64,000 nt of DNA from contig NZ_CP021247.1 of assembly GCF_017309955.1 (NCBI RefSeq), positions 2,381,001-2,445,000 on the forward strand. The letters are read 5' to 3'. Of this stretch, positions 6,903-15,800 are shown piece by piece. The notes below the pieces were generated by a model, which worked only from the letters and a program-made list of their open reading frames with translations, had not been told where the DNA came from and ran no database searches. Origin of the DNA: Novosphingobium sp. KA1 (lineage in GTDB: Bacteria > Pseudomonadota > Alphaproteobacteria > Sphingomonadales > Sphingomonadaceae). Both the position numbers and the translations under genes were made by a program. Position 1 is the stretch's first letter. The number at the start of each line of letters is the position of its first letter.

Positions 6903-9607
6903 ACGCGCCGGGTTCCAGCCTCGGCGCCACCCGCTGGATCGGCAAGCGTGTCCCGCGCAAGGAAGACCCGCGCCTCTTGACCGGGCGCGGCCAGTTCGTC
7001 GACGATGTGACGCTGCCGGGCACGCTGCATGTCGCCTTCGCGCGCAGCCCGATCGCGCGTGGGCGGATCGTCTCGATAGACACCGCCGCCGCGCGCGAGA
7101 TGCCCGGCGTCCACGCCGTGCTGACGATGGCGGACCTCGCCGCGCGGCCGATCACGATGCTCTCGTTCTTCTTTACCGAGGCGGAGATCCCGATCACGCC
7201 GCTCGCCGATGGCCATGTGTCCTATGTGGGCGAGCCGGTGGTCATGGTGATCGCCGAAACCCGCGCGCAGGCCGAGGACGCGGCCTCGTTGATCGAGATC
7301 GCGTACGAGGAACTCGACCCGGTCGTCACCATTGCGCAGGCCAGGGCGGCGGGCCCGATCCATCCCGGCATGGACAGCAACGTCGCCGCCGAAATCGGGG
7401 ACGAGGAGATCGAGGACGAACTGGAGGACAGGCTGGCCGGATCGGCGCTGCGCCTCAGCCACCGGATCGTCCACCAGCGCATCTCGCAATCGCCGATGGA
7501 AACGCGCGGCGTGCTCGCCTCGCGCGACGGGCCGGAGGAACTGACGCTCTGGATCACCTGCCAGAGCCCGCATCTGGTGGCGCGCTGGGTCAGTCTGGCG
7601 CTGGGCCTGCCGGACAGCGCGATCCGGGTGATCGCCAAGGACGTGGGCGGGGCGTTCGGGCTCAAGAACCACCCGTGGAAGGAAGAGTGCGCGGTGATCG
7701 TCGCCGCGCTGCTCCTGGGCAAGCCGCTCAAGTGGATCGAGGACCGCTACGAGGCGCTGACCGCCTCCAATCAGGCGCGCGAGGCGGAAATGACCTTGCA
7801 GGCCGGGTTCGACGGCGACGGGCGGCTGACCGGATCGCACGGCATCTACGACTGCAACAACGGCGCCTTCCCGCAAGGGGCGGACAGCAATATCGCCGTG
7901 CACATGTTTGTCTGGGCGGCCTACAAGCAGCCCGCCTACGCCTTCGTTTCGCGCGGATGGTACACCAATACCAACGGGCTGGCCGCCTATCGCGGGCCCT
8001 GGGCGATGGAATCGCTGGCGCGCGAGACCCTGCTGGACCGGGCGGCGCGGCGGCTCGGCATCGATCCGGTGGAGATCCGGCGGCGCAATCTGGTCTATCG
8101 GACGGATCAGCCCGCCATGACCTCGATGGGCATTCCGCTGGAGGACATCACCCCCGGCGAATGCCTCGAAAAGCTGCTGGACCATTTCGACATGGCCGCC
8201 TTCCGGCGCGAACAGGCGGCCGCACGGGCGGAGGGGCGTTATCTGGGCGTCGGCATCGCGTCCTACGTCGAGCCGACCGGCTCGGCCGGGTCGATGGCGC
8301 CGATGACGGGCGAACTGGCGCAAGTGCGGATCGAGCCGACCGGCAAGGTCACCGCCACGCTCTCCACCCATTCGCAGGGCCACGGCACCGCGACAACGAT
8401 GGCCCAGTGCATCGCCGACCGGCTGGGCGTGCGTTACGAGGACGTCACCGTGTTCGAGGGCGATTCCACGCGCGGCGGCTTCAGTCCGGGCGCGGCGGGC
8501 AGCCGGCAGGGGGTGATCGCGGGCGGGGCGGCGATCCGCTGCTCGGAGATGCTGGCCGACAAGGTGCGCACGCTGGCCGCGCACTTGCTCAACGCCAGCG
8601 TAGAGAGCGTGGTGATCGACCATGGCATGGTGCGCGTGGACGGCGCGCCGGAAATGGCCCGCCCGCTCGCGGAAATCGCCGCGATTGCCTATGGCGAGCC
8701 GGACCGTCTGCCGCCCGGGTTCGAGAGCGGGCTGGAAATGCAGTTCCGCTACCAGCCGCCGCCGATGACTTTCACCAGCGCCACGCATCTGGCCGTGGTC
8801 GAGGTGGATGCGGAGACCGGCTTCGTGACGATTCTGCGCTGGATCTCCTCGGAGGATTGCGGGACGGTGATCAACCCGGCGGTGGTGGAAGGGCAGATTT
8901 CCGGCGGTCTGGCGCAGGCGATCGGCATGGTGCTGCTGGAAGAGATGCCCTACGACGCGCGCGGCAATCCGCAGGCGGCGACGTTCAAGGACTACATGTT
9001 GCCGTCGATCAGCGACGTGCCGACCTTCGAATTTGTCCATGCCGACACGCCGTCCCAGACCATCGGCGGCATGCGCGGCGTGGGCGAGGGCGGGGCGATC
9101 ATCGGCCCGCCGACCCTGGTGAACGCCATTGCCGATGCGCTCACGCCGTTCGGCGAACTGGGTGACGTGGTGCTGCCGCTGACGCCCGCGCGTATTCTCG
9201 ACGTGATCGAACAGCGGGACATCTCGGGTGTCCATGCGCCGGAGCCGGTGACGGTTGAGGCCGTGGTTGCGGCACCGGAGCCGGTGGTGGCAGTGCCGGT
9301 CGCGTCTTCGGCCGGGCCGGAGGGCGACTGGAACATGGTGCTCAGGACCCCGATGGGGCCGCAGGCGATGCTGGCGCACTTCGATGTCGAGGGCACCGCG
9401 CTCAGCGGCTATCTCTCGGCGCCGGAGGGGCGTCAGGACTTTGCCGGGGGCACGGCCGAGGGCAACCGGCTGCGCTTTGATCTCAAGGTCGAGAAGCCGA
9501 TGAAGATCACGCTGAAGTACGATCTCGAAGTCAGCGGCGATGCCATCACCGGCAAGTGCAAGATGGGCATGTTCGGCTCGGCCAAGGTGACCGGCGAGCG
9601 GGCTTAG
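6899..9607 (+). CDS. Molybdopterin-binding large subunit (CoxL/xanthine dehydrogenase family) with an extra C-terminal domain
   Basis: A 902-residue large subunit. It starts with the family motif RKEDPRLLTGRGQFVDDV. Mo-pterin contacts include GGAFGLKN and the catalytic glutamate in GVGEGG (E730). The active-site loop reads AYRGPW, not the CSFR type of true form I CO dehydrogenase, so the substrate is probably not CO. After residue 780 there is an Ala/Val/Pro-rich linker and an extra domain of about 100 residues (800-902) predicted to be beta-rich; its start GDWNMVLRTPMG looks like a small lipocalin-like or ligand-binding fold, which is inference. The start at 6899 overlaps the 2Fe-2S stop by 4 nt. 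The reaction is likely hydroxylation of an aldehyde or aromatic heterocycle. Confidence 0.92.
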   Translation: MNAPGSSLGATRWIGKRVPRKEDPRLLTGRGQFVDDVTLPGTLHVAFARSPIARGRIVSIDTAAAREMPGVHAVLTMADLAARPITMLSFFFTEAEIPITPLADGHVSYVGEPVVMVIAETRAQAEDAASLIEIAYEELDPVVTIAQARAAGPIHPGMDSNVAAEIGDEEIEDELEDRLAGSALRLSHRIVHQRISQSPMETRGVLASRDGPEELTLWITCQSPHLVARWVSLALGLPDSAIRVIAKDVGGAFGLKNHPWKEECAVIVAALLLGKPLKWIEDRYEALTASNQAREAEMTLQAGFDGDGRLTGSHGIYDCNNGAFPQGADSNIAVHMFVWAAYKQPAYAFVSRGWYTNTNGLAAYRGPWAMESLARETLLDRAARRLGIDPVEIRRRNLVYRTDQPAMTSMGIPLEDITPGECLEKLLDHFDMAAFRREQAAARAEGRYLGVGIASYVEPTGSAGSMAPMTGELAQVRIEPTGKVTATLSTHSQGHGTATTMAQCIADRLGVRYEDVTVFEGDSTRGGFSPGAAGSRQGVIAGGAAIRCSEMLADKVRTLAAHLLNASVESVVIDHGMVRVDGAPEMARPLAEIAAIAYGEPDRLPPGFESGLEMQFRYQPPPMTFTSATHLAVVEVDAETGFVTILRWISSEDCGTVINPAVVEGQISGGLAQAIGMVLLEEMPYDARGNPQAATFKDYMLPSISDVPTFEFVHADTPSQTIGGMRGVGEGGAIIGPPTLVNAIADALTPFGELGDVVLPLTPARILDVIEQRDISGVHAPEPVTVEAVVAAPEPVVAVPVASSAGPEGDWNMVLRTPMGPQAMLAHFDVEGTALSGYLSAPEGRQDFAGGTAEGNRLRFDLKVEKPMKITLKYDLEVSGDAITGKCKMGMFGSAKVTGERA

Positions 9608-9645
9608 CGCTCGGGCATTCCACCGACGGCGCTAACCCAAACCAC

Positions 9646-9742
9646 CCCGTCATCCCCGCGAAGGCGGGGATCCCGCTTCCTGTTTCCTTACGCTCACGTT
9701 GCTAAGAAAAGCGTCGCCCCCGCCTTCGCGGGGACGACGGGA
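9646..9742. repeat. REP-type inverted pair (CCCGCGAAGGCGGG family)
   Basis: Two 25-nt arms (about 9646-9670 and 9718-9742) are inverted with two mismatches, and each contains its own hairpin CCCCGC-GAAG-GCGGGG. The pair lies between the convergent molybdenum-enzyme and fpr genes. A related pair is at 36481-36626. Confidence 0.85.
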
Positions 9743-9779
9743 GTTTTGTCGGGGCCAAAGCGCGCCGCAGCATCGACAA

Positions 9780-9809
9780 AAAAAGGGGCGCATCGCTGCA
9801 CCCCTTTTT
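9780..9809 (-). terminator. Intrinsic terminator, fpr side (bidirectional)
   Basis: The stem AAAAAGGGG/CCCCTTTTT carries A runs on one side and T runs on the other, so it can act for both the cox-like cluster and fpr. It lies 22 nt beyond the fpr stop. Confidence 0.85.
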
Positions 9810-9831
9810 CCTGTTCGGTCGGTCGAACCAA

Positions 9832-10650
9832 TTAGTCGACGAACGCGCGTTCGATCACGAAATCGCCCGGCTTGTTGTTCGAGCCTTCCTCGAAGCCCTG
9901 GGCTTCCAGGCTGTGCTCGAACTCGCGGATCATCGCCATCGAGCCGCAGAGCATGATGCGGTCGTGCTCGGGGTCGAGCTTGGCGGGGCCGCGCAGCTGC
10001 GGGATGAACAGGCTGCCGTCCTCGATCAGCGTGCCGATGCGGCCCTGCGTCGGGAACTCCTCACGGGTGACGGTGGGCAGGTAGTGGAACTGCACCAGCG
10101 CCTCGTCGGCGATCAGCGGATCGTCGGCCAGCTGGCTTTCCAGCTCGGTGCGGAAGGCGAGGTCGCTGACGCGGCGGACCGAGTGGACCAGCAGGATCTG
10201 CTCGAACCGCTCGTAGATGTCCGGGTCGCGGGCGAGGCTGAGGAACGGCGCGAGGCCGGTGCCGGTCGAGAACAGGAACAGGCGCTTGCCCGGGCGCAGC
10301 GCGTCGGCGACCAGCGTGCCCACCGGCTTGCGGCCGAGGTAGATCTGGTCGCCCGGCTTGATCTGCTGCAGGCGCGAGGTCAGCGGGCCGTCCGGCACCT
10401 TGATCGAGAGGAATTCCAGTTCCTCGGCATAGGCGGGGCTGGCGATCGAATAGGCGCGCAGCAGCGGCTTGCCGTTGTCGCCGGGCAGGCCGATCATGAT
10501 GAACTCGCCCGAGCGGAACCGGAAGGTCGAGGGGCGGGTGATCTTGAAGCTGAAGAGGTGGTCGTTCCAGTGATGGACCGACAGCACTTCCTCGACCGAC
10601 AGGGCGCCGGTGGGGGTCAGGGTCGCCGTATCGGCGGCGCTATCGCTCAT
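9832..10650 (-). CDS. fpr: Ferredoxin--NADP reductase
   Basis: A 272-residue soluble FAD enzyme that moves electrons between NADPH and ferredoxin or flavodoxin. The FAD-binding RAYSIAS (RxYS type, about residues 64-70) and the NADP-binding STGTGLAPF (about 128-136) are present, as is the C-terminal ERAFVD typical of bacterial short-form reductases, where the last residues cover the flavin. Length matches the alphaproteobacterial class. The gene ends at a good intrinsic terminator. A possible promoter with an overlapping dyad lies about 410 nt upstream (11061-11090), with a small ORF in between, so fpr may be the second gene of a short operon. Confidence 0.93.
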   Translation of the reverse strand: MSDSAADTATLTPTGALSVEEVLSVHHWNDHLFSFKITRPSTFRFRSGEFIMIGLPGDNGKPLLRAYSIASPAYAEELEFLSIKVPDGPLTSRLQQIKPGDQIYLGRKPVGTLVADALRPGKRLFLFSTGTGLAPFLSLARDPDIYERFEQILLVHSVRRVSDLAFRTELESQLADDPLIADEALVQFHYLPTVTREEFPTQGRIGTLIEDGSLFIPQLRGPAKLDPEHDRIMLCGSMAMIREFEHSLEAQGFEEGSNNKPGDFVIERAFVD

Positions 10651-10722
10651 TACTATCGAATCCTTCGGAAAAAATGCTGTGTCCGGGAAATACTGTCGGC
10701 GGCGGTGTCTTCTTGGGGCGGT

Positions 10723-10944
10723 TTACCCTGCGAGGTGCAGGGCATGAAGTCGCCGCGCGGACCATGGGGTCCGCAGGCCGAACAGGATCGCCTCGTCCTC
10801 GCCGATGATGCGCCCATCCACCGGCGTGAGTCGAAACCGTTCGCGCGAATGACCTGTCACAGTCGCCAAGGCAAGGCGAAAATGGCCGCTTGCCGGAGCG
10901 TGCGGCCCGCCTTTGGCTGCGGAACAGGCCGTAAAGCCCCGCAC
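10723..10944 (-). CDS. Small ORF upstream of fpr, uncertain
   Basis: A 73-codon frame from a GTG at 10944. The second half (from VTGHSRERF onward, ending RRLHALHLAG) has the strong G/C third-position bias of real genes; the first half does not, so translation may begin at an internal GTG giving about 45 residues. It lies 72 nt upstream of fpr on the same strand and downstream of a candidate promoter. No family is recognised. It could also be only part of the fpr leader. Confidence 0.33.
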   Translation of the reverse strand: MRGFTACSAAKGGPHAPASGHFRLALATVTGHSRERFRLTPVDGRIIGEDEAILFGLRTPWSARRLHALHLAG

Positions 10945-11060
10945 CGGGCTGCCCGCAGGCGCCCACCGTGCACCGCGCGGGGTGGGCCAAGTGACCGGAA
11001 TTGCGCGGTTTCCCGGCTTCCGATCCGGTCCGTTCTGGCATTGCTCGCTCCTTCGCAGGC

Positions 11061-11090
11061 CTCGTTATAGCTAATGATAACGAGTTGCAA
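11061..11090 (-). promoter_or_regulatory. Candidate promoter with overlapping dyad for fpr
   Basis: In a short A/T-rich patch, CTCGTTAT (11061-11068) and ATAACGAG (11077-11084) form a perfect dyad with an 8-nt spacer. On the minus strand TTGCAA (11085-11090) and TATAAC (11064-11069), 15 nt apart, look like a sigma-70-type promoter reading toward fpr. The dyad covers the -10 region, as an operator would. It has some likeness to Fur-type boxes but the regulator is not identified. The rest of the 10945-11281 gap shows no gene. Confidence 0.4.
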
Positions 11091-11231
11091 TAACCGGGCG
11101 AGGATTTCTAACAGTCCAGCAAGGTGGGGTTTGGCCGCGGCCGGTCGCCTGTCGGGGCCGTCCTGCCGAGACCGCCGCCCGGCCATGGAACCAGTCGGGC
11201 CCCGGCGGGTTTATCGCCGTGTCCCCTGAAG

Positions 11232-11259
11232 GCCCCGGGTAGCGCGAACTGCCCGGGGC
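11232..11259 (-). terminator. Hairpin after corA
   Basis: A perfect 8-bp stem GCCCCGGG/CCCGGGGC with a 12-nt loop lies 22 nt past the corA stop. The better T-rich tail (TGTTTCGTT) is on the plus strand, so it may act in either direction. Confidence 0.5.
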
Positions 11260-11281
11260 TGTTTCGTTGAGGCCCAGCGGT

Positions 11282-12247
11282 TCACAGCCAGCGGGTATGG
11301 CGGAACCAGCCGTAGAGGCCGCTGCACAGCACCGCGATCACCCCCAGCACCACGAAGTAGCCGTAGCGCGTGTGCAGTTCGGGCATGTTCTCGAAATTCA
11401 TGCCGTAGATCCCGGCGATGGCGGTCGGCACCGCGAGGATCGCCGCCCAGGAGGCGAGCTGGCGGGTGATCGTGCCCTGGCGCTGCGATTCCAGCAGGTG
11501 GCTGACTTCGAAGACCGATGTGAGCACTTCGCGCAGGTTCGCCACCATCGATTCCACGCGCTTCACATGGTCCAGCACGTCGCCGAAGTAGGGGCGCACC
11601 GCCGCATCGAGGAACGGCATCTCGAGGTGGACCAGCTTGCTGCACACTTCGCCCATCGGCCCCAGCACGCGCTGGAAACGGATCAGTTCGCGGCGCAGCG
11701 CGAACAGGTGCATGACCTGCTCGCGGCCCAGAAAAGCGTCGAGCGCGCGCCGTTCGATCTCCAGCACGTCCTCCTCGATGGTCTCGACGATCGGCAGGTA
11801 GCCGTCGACGATGAAGTCGAGGATCGCGTGGAGCACATAGTCCACCCCGTGCTGCAGCAGCGTCGGCGCCGCCTCCAGCTGGGCGCGCAGTTCGGTGTGC
11901 GCGCGGGCCGAGCCGTGGCGCACCGAGATCACGTGATGCTGGCCCACGAACATCGCGGTCTCGCCGTAGACGATGGTGTCGTTTTCGAGATGCGCGGTGC
12001 GCGCGACAACAAACAGCTGGTCGCCGTAGACGTCCACCTTGGGCAGCTGATGCGCCTTCAGCGCGTCTTCCACCGCCAGCGGGTGCAGGCCGTACGTCTT
12101 CTGCACGGCGCGCAGTTCGGCCTCGCTGGGTTCGTGCAGGCCGATCCACACGAAGTCGTTGTCCTGGGGCATGGGCGGGCAGCTTTCGAGCGAGACGGGC
12201 TCGGCCGAGCGGCCATTGTGGTAGAGCTGGGCGGCGATGACGGTCAT
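11282..12247 (-). CDS. corA: CorA-family magnesium/divalent cation transporter
   Basis: A 321-residue CorA/MIT protein. The large N-terminal cytoplasmic domain (to about residue 255) is followed by two C-terminal membrane helices with the hallmark GMN motif (YGMNFENMPEL) at the pore loop between them. Family members form pentameric channels for Mg2+ and sometimes Co2+ or Ni2+. The start at 12247 has only a weak Shine-Dalgarno, but it gives a normal family N-terminus and no better start is nearby. It is transcribed alone, divergent from a small membrane-protein gene. Confidence 0.92.
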   Translation of the reverse strand: MTVIAAQLYHNGRSAEPVSLESCPPMPQDNDFVWIGLHEPSEAELRAVQKTYGLHPLAVEDALKAHQLPKVDVYGDQLFVVARTAHLENDTIVYGETAMFVGQHHVISVRHGSARAHTELRAQLEAAPTLLQHGVDYVLHAILDFIVDGYLPIVETIEEDVLEIERRALDAFLGREQVMHLFALRRELIRFQRVLGPMGEVCSKLVHLEMPFLDAAVRPYFGDVLDHVKRVESMVANLREVLTSVFEVSHLLESQRQGTITRQLASWAAILAVPTAIAGIYGMNFENMPELHTRYGYFVVLGVIAVLCSGLYGWFRHTRWL

Positions 12248-12405
12248 TTCTGGTCCCGGCAGAGGGGCTTGGCGGGCGACATTAGCGGCACGTCGGGGCG
12301 GGGGACAACTGCGGTGCGGTGGGCGGAGTGGAGAAGTGCCCGGCCGGGAAGGGCTGCTGACGGCCCCTTGCGGACTTTTGCACGGGCTGACACGTTCAGC
12401 GGCGC

Positions 12406-12747
12406 ATGGATGAAAACTGGATCTCGACTATAGTGTGGACTGTCGTGAGCACGCTGGGTGGAGCGATCGTCGCAATCATACTCAACAGGCACGCGGCGGG
12501 GCGAAGCCGCTCGCTGCGTACTGTGATCGCAACGGCTTCGGCCTTGCTGCCAACCCCGGTGGTGACGGCTGTAGTCCTTCTTTCGTCCGGAGATCCTCTA
12601 TCTTTGATCTTGTCGATGTCGCCAGATGAGTTCCTGTTTCCATTCGCCTTCCAGCTTGTGATTAGCTTGGCGATTGCGCTGCCTGTGTCATGGCTGATCA
12701 GTAAGCACGAACCTGATCAGATGCATGGAACCGGAGTGTTCGAATAG
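12406..12747 (+). CDS. Small membrane protein, unknown
   Basis: A 113-residue protein with three hydrophobic segments (about residues 7-26, 38-60 and 78-101) and short polar ends. Its codon use is less G/C-biased than its neighbours, hinting at recent acquisition or weak expression. No family is recognised. The frame begins at the ATG at 12406, with no strong ribosome-binding site. It is divergent from corA and convergent with the large GH18/NodB/GT2 gene. Confidence 0.6.
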   Translation: MDENWISTIVWTVVSTLGGAIVAIILNRHAAGRSRSLRTVIATASALLPTPVVTAVVLLSSGDPLSLILSMSPDEFLFPFAFQLVISLAIALPVSWLISKHEPDQMHGTGVFE

Positions 12748-12754
12748 AACTGCG

Positions 12755-12818
12755 CATGCCCCCTTCCCACCCAAAGCAGACCTTTCCGCCCGCTCAGCAT
12801 GAGCGGGGTGGGGGCATG
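12755..12818. repeat. Short repeat with nested hairpin (CCACCCAAA-CCGCTCA family), copy 1
   Basis: The outer arms CATGCCCCC and GGGGGCATG (12755-12763, 12810-12818) enclose a hairpin CCGCTCA-GCA-TGAGCGG (12790-12806). The central part, starting CCCACCCAAAGCAGACCT, recurs with few changes at 36654-36700. It lies between two convergent genes and may serve as their terminator. Confidence 0.75.
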
Positions 12819-12855
12819 GCCTTGCCCGCCATCCTTGTTCTCCTGTCGCCGCCGT

Positions 12856-15800
12856 TTACGGCGCCGTTTCCAGTTCCGCCTGCCTGTCCGCCGCCGCAGG
12901 CGCAGCCGCTGTGCCCGCCGGTCCCGCATTGACGCGGCCGGTGCGTTCCAGTTTGCCCCAGCCGATGCCCTTGCCGGCAAAGGCGGCGCCCACCGCGCGG
13001 ATCACCACGCTGTACATCAGCTGGCGGTAGATGAAGCGCTGGGCCAGCAGCAGGAAGGGACGGAACCGCTCCTTGCGCGGGTCGAGGCGGTAGGCGACCC
13101 AGCCGCAGGCAAGGTCCACCAGCGTGAAGCCCAGCCAGTAGGCGCCCATGCGCAGCACGTCGGTCTGGGTCTGGGCCCAGCCGTGCTGCGAGATGCGCAG
13201 CGCCGTGCCGCCGATCGAGATCAGCAGGGCAAGGTCGATGGCGGGCGAGATCACCGCAAAGACGATCTGGAACAGCCAGGCCTGCGGCATGCCGATGAAG
13301 GCGAGGCCCGAGGGGCGGCCCTTCCTCAGCGTGCCGCGGTGCTTCCACAGGCACTGGAGGGTGCCGAACGACCAGCGGAAGCGCTGCTTCGACAGCGCGT
13401 GGAAGCTCTCCGGCGCCTCGGTCCAGGCCACCGCGTCCTCGTCGTAGGCGACCTTCCAGCCCTTGCGCTGGATGGCGATGGTGAGGTCCTGATCCTCGGC
13501 CAGGGTGTCTTCGGGATAGCCGCCGACATCGTCCAGCGCTTCGCGGCGCCAGGCCCCGACCGCGCCGGGCACCACCATGATCGCGTCGAGCTTGGTCAGC
13601 GCGCGGCGTTCGAGGTTCTGCGCGGTCACATATTCCACGCCCTGCCAGCGGGTGACGAGGTTGACGCGGTTGCCGACCTTGGCATTGCCCGCCACCGCGC
13701 CGATGGCGGGATCGGCGAACCAGCGCACGAGGCGGGAGATCGTCTCCACCTCGAACTGGGTATCGGCGTCGAGCGCGACGACGATCTCGCCCCGTGCCTG
13801 CAGGAGCGCGCGGTTGAGCGCGGCGGCCTTGCCCCCGTTGACCAGCGTCAGCAGCTCGACGCGCGGATTGCTGGCAAAGGCGCCGGACACGATGGCGCTG
13901 GTGCGGTCCTTCGAACCGTCGTCGGCCACGATCACCTGCAAGTGGCGATAGTCGCTCTCCAGCACCCGGCGCACCGAGGCCTCGATCACGCGCTCCTCGT
14001 TGTAGGCGGGGATGATGACGGTGACGAGCGGCTGGCAGGTGTCCTCGGGTGCCTCGACCGGCCGCGGGCGGCGCAGCATGGCGGCGAGCGAGGCGAGGCC
14101 CACCGAGCGCAGCACGCCGAGCGAGATGGCAAAGAAGAAGGTCCAGTTGAGCCCGGCGAGGATCGCCGCCAGCACCGCGAAAAGGGCGATGTCGGCGCGC
14201 ACGGCGGCGAGGTTGACGCCGTCCACCTTGGGCATGACCTGGTCGTGGGTCAGCCCCGCCAGCTTCGAGGTCGGCACGAAAGTATAGCCGTCGGCGCGCA
14301 GGCGCTGGATGATGACCGGCAGCGCCTCCACCGTCTGCGAACGGTCGCCGCCGCCGTCGTGCAGCAGGATCACGTTCTCGCTGCGGTCGGGGCTGGCCGA
14401 TTCCACCTGCGCGATGGTGCTGTCGATGATGTGCTGGACGCCGGGGCGCTGCCAGTCGTCGGGATCGACGTGAAGGCCGACCACGGTGTAGCCGTGCTCC
14501 TGCGCGACAACGGCGGGGACCAGTTCGTCGGCGGTGGTCGGCTCGGCGTCGCCGAAGTAGGGCGCGCGGAACAGGCGGATCGAATGGCCGGTGGTGGCCT
14601 CGATCAGGCGCTGGGTGGCGTTCAGTTCCAGCCCGATCCCGGTGGCGGCTTCCTCGGCCATGTTGGGGTGGGTGTAGCTGTGGTTGCCGATCTCGTCGCC
14701 GTCGTCGGCGATGCGCTTGACGAGGTCGCGGTTGGTCAGCGCGTTCTCGCCGACCATGAAGAAGGTGCCGGGGACGTGGTACTGTTCGAGGATCGCGAGG
14801 ATCCTGGGCGTCCAGGTCGGGTCCGGGCCGTCGTCGAAGGTCAGCGAGACCTGCTTGGGAAGCGCGCCGGTGCGCTTGACCACGTAAGGCGTGGGCAGGA
14901 CCTGATAGGTTTCCGAAGTCACCATGCCGCTGGCCTTGTCGAAGGCGACGGCGCGGCTGCCGTCTTGCGGGGTGGCAGTGACGCGCAGGATCTCGCCCTG
15001 GCCCTCGACGTCGACGTTGGCGGCCTGCACCAGCGGCTTGAGGTTGGGCAGCTGGCCGCCGTTATGCCAGGCCTTGACCGCGCTCCAGAAGCCGGGGTCT
15101 TCCGAACCGAGGCGCCACAGGGCGATATCGCCGACGCCGAGGCGCGAGAGGATCTTCATCTGGTTCCAGGTGGCGGCCGCGTCCAGTATCCACACGTCGT
15201 GGCGGCTGCCGTCGACATAGGAGAAGCCGGTGTTGCCGCTCATCGGATCGTATTGCGGGGTCGTGCCGCTGTCATGCGCGGAGAGCCAGGCCTCCTCGAC
15301 GGTGAGGGCATCGGCCTTGCCGTCGTGCCAGTCGTAGGCGTATTCGCCCAGCGCCACGATCGCCTTGCCGCGCGGCAGGCCCGCCAGCGCGTGCTGGAGC
15401 TTCTGCACGAACCACGGGTTCGAGGCGATCGGGCCGGGGGTGCCGCCCTGCCAGTGCTCGTCATAGGCCATCAGCACCAGCCGGTCGGCGGCCTGCGCGA
15501 AGGCGCGGGTCGACCAGTCGGGGTTGTCCATCGGCATGGTGACCGAGACGAGGCGGTGGGTGGGCGTGAGCTGCGCGCGCAGTTCGGAAAGGAACAGGCG
15601 CAGGCTCGGCAGGCTGGCGGCGGGCATCGTCTCGAAGTCGACCATGACGCCGGCGGCCTTGGTCTTGTCGAGATAGGCGAGGGTCTGCGCTTCCAGCGCA
15701 TGGCGGCGCGCGGGATTGGCGAGCAGGGCGGCGGTCTGCGGGCCCTGCCAGTCGCCGTCGAGAGTGTTCTGCAGCACCGGCATCACCAGCGGGCGGTGCA

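Noticed and set aside
6899..9607. True aerobic CO dehydrogenase (form I)
   Set aside because: The CSFR-type active-site loop is absent (AYRGPW), so I named only the wider family.
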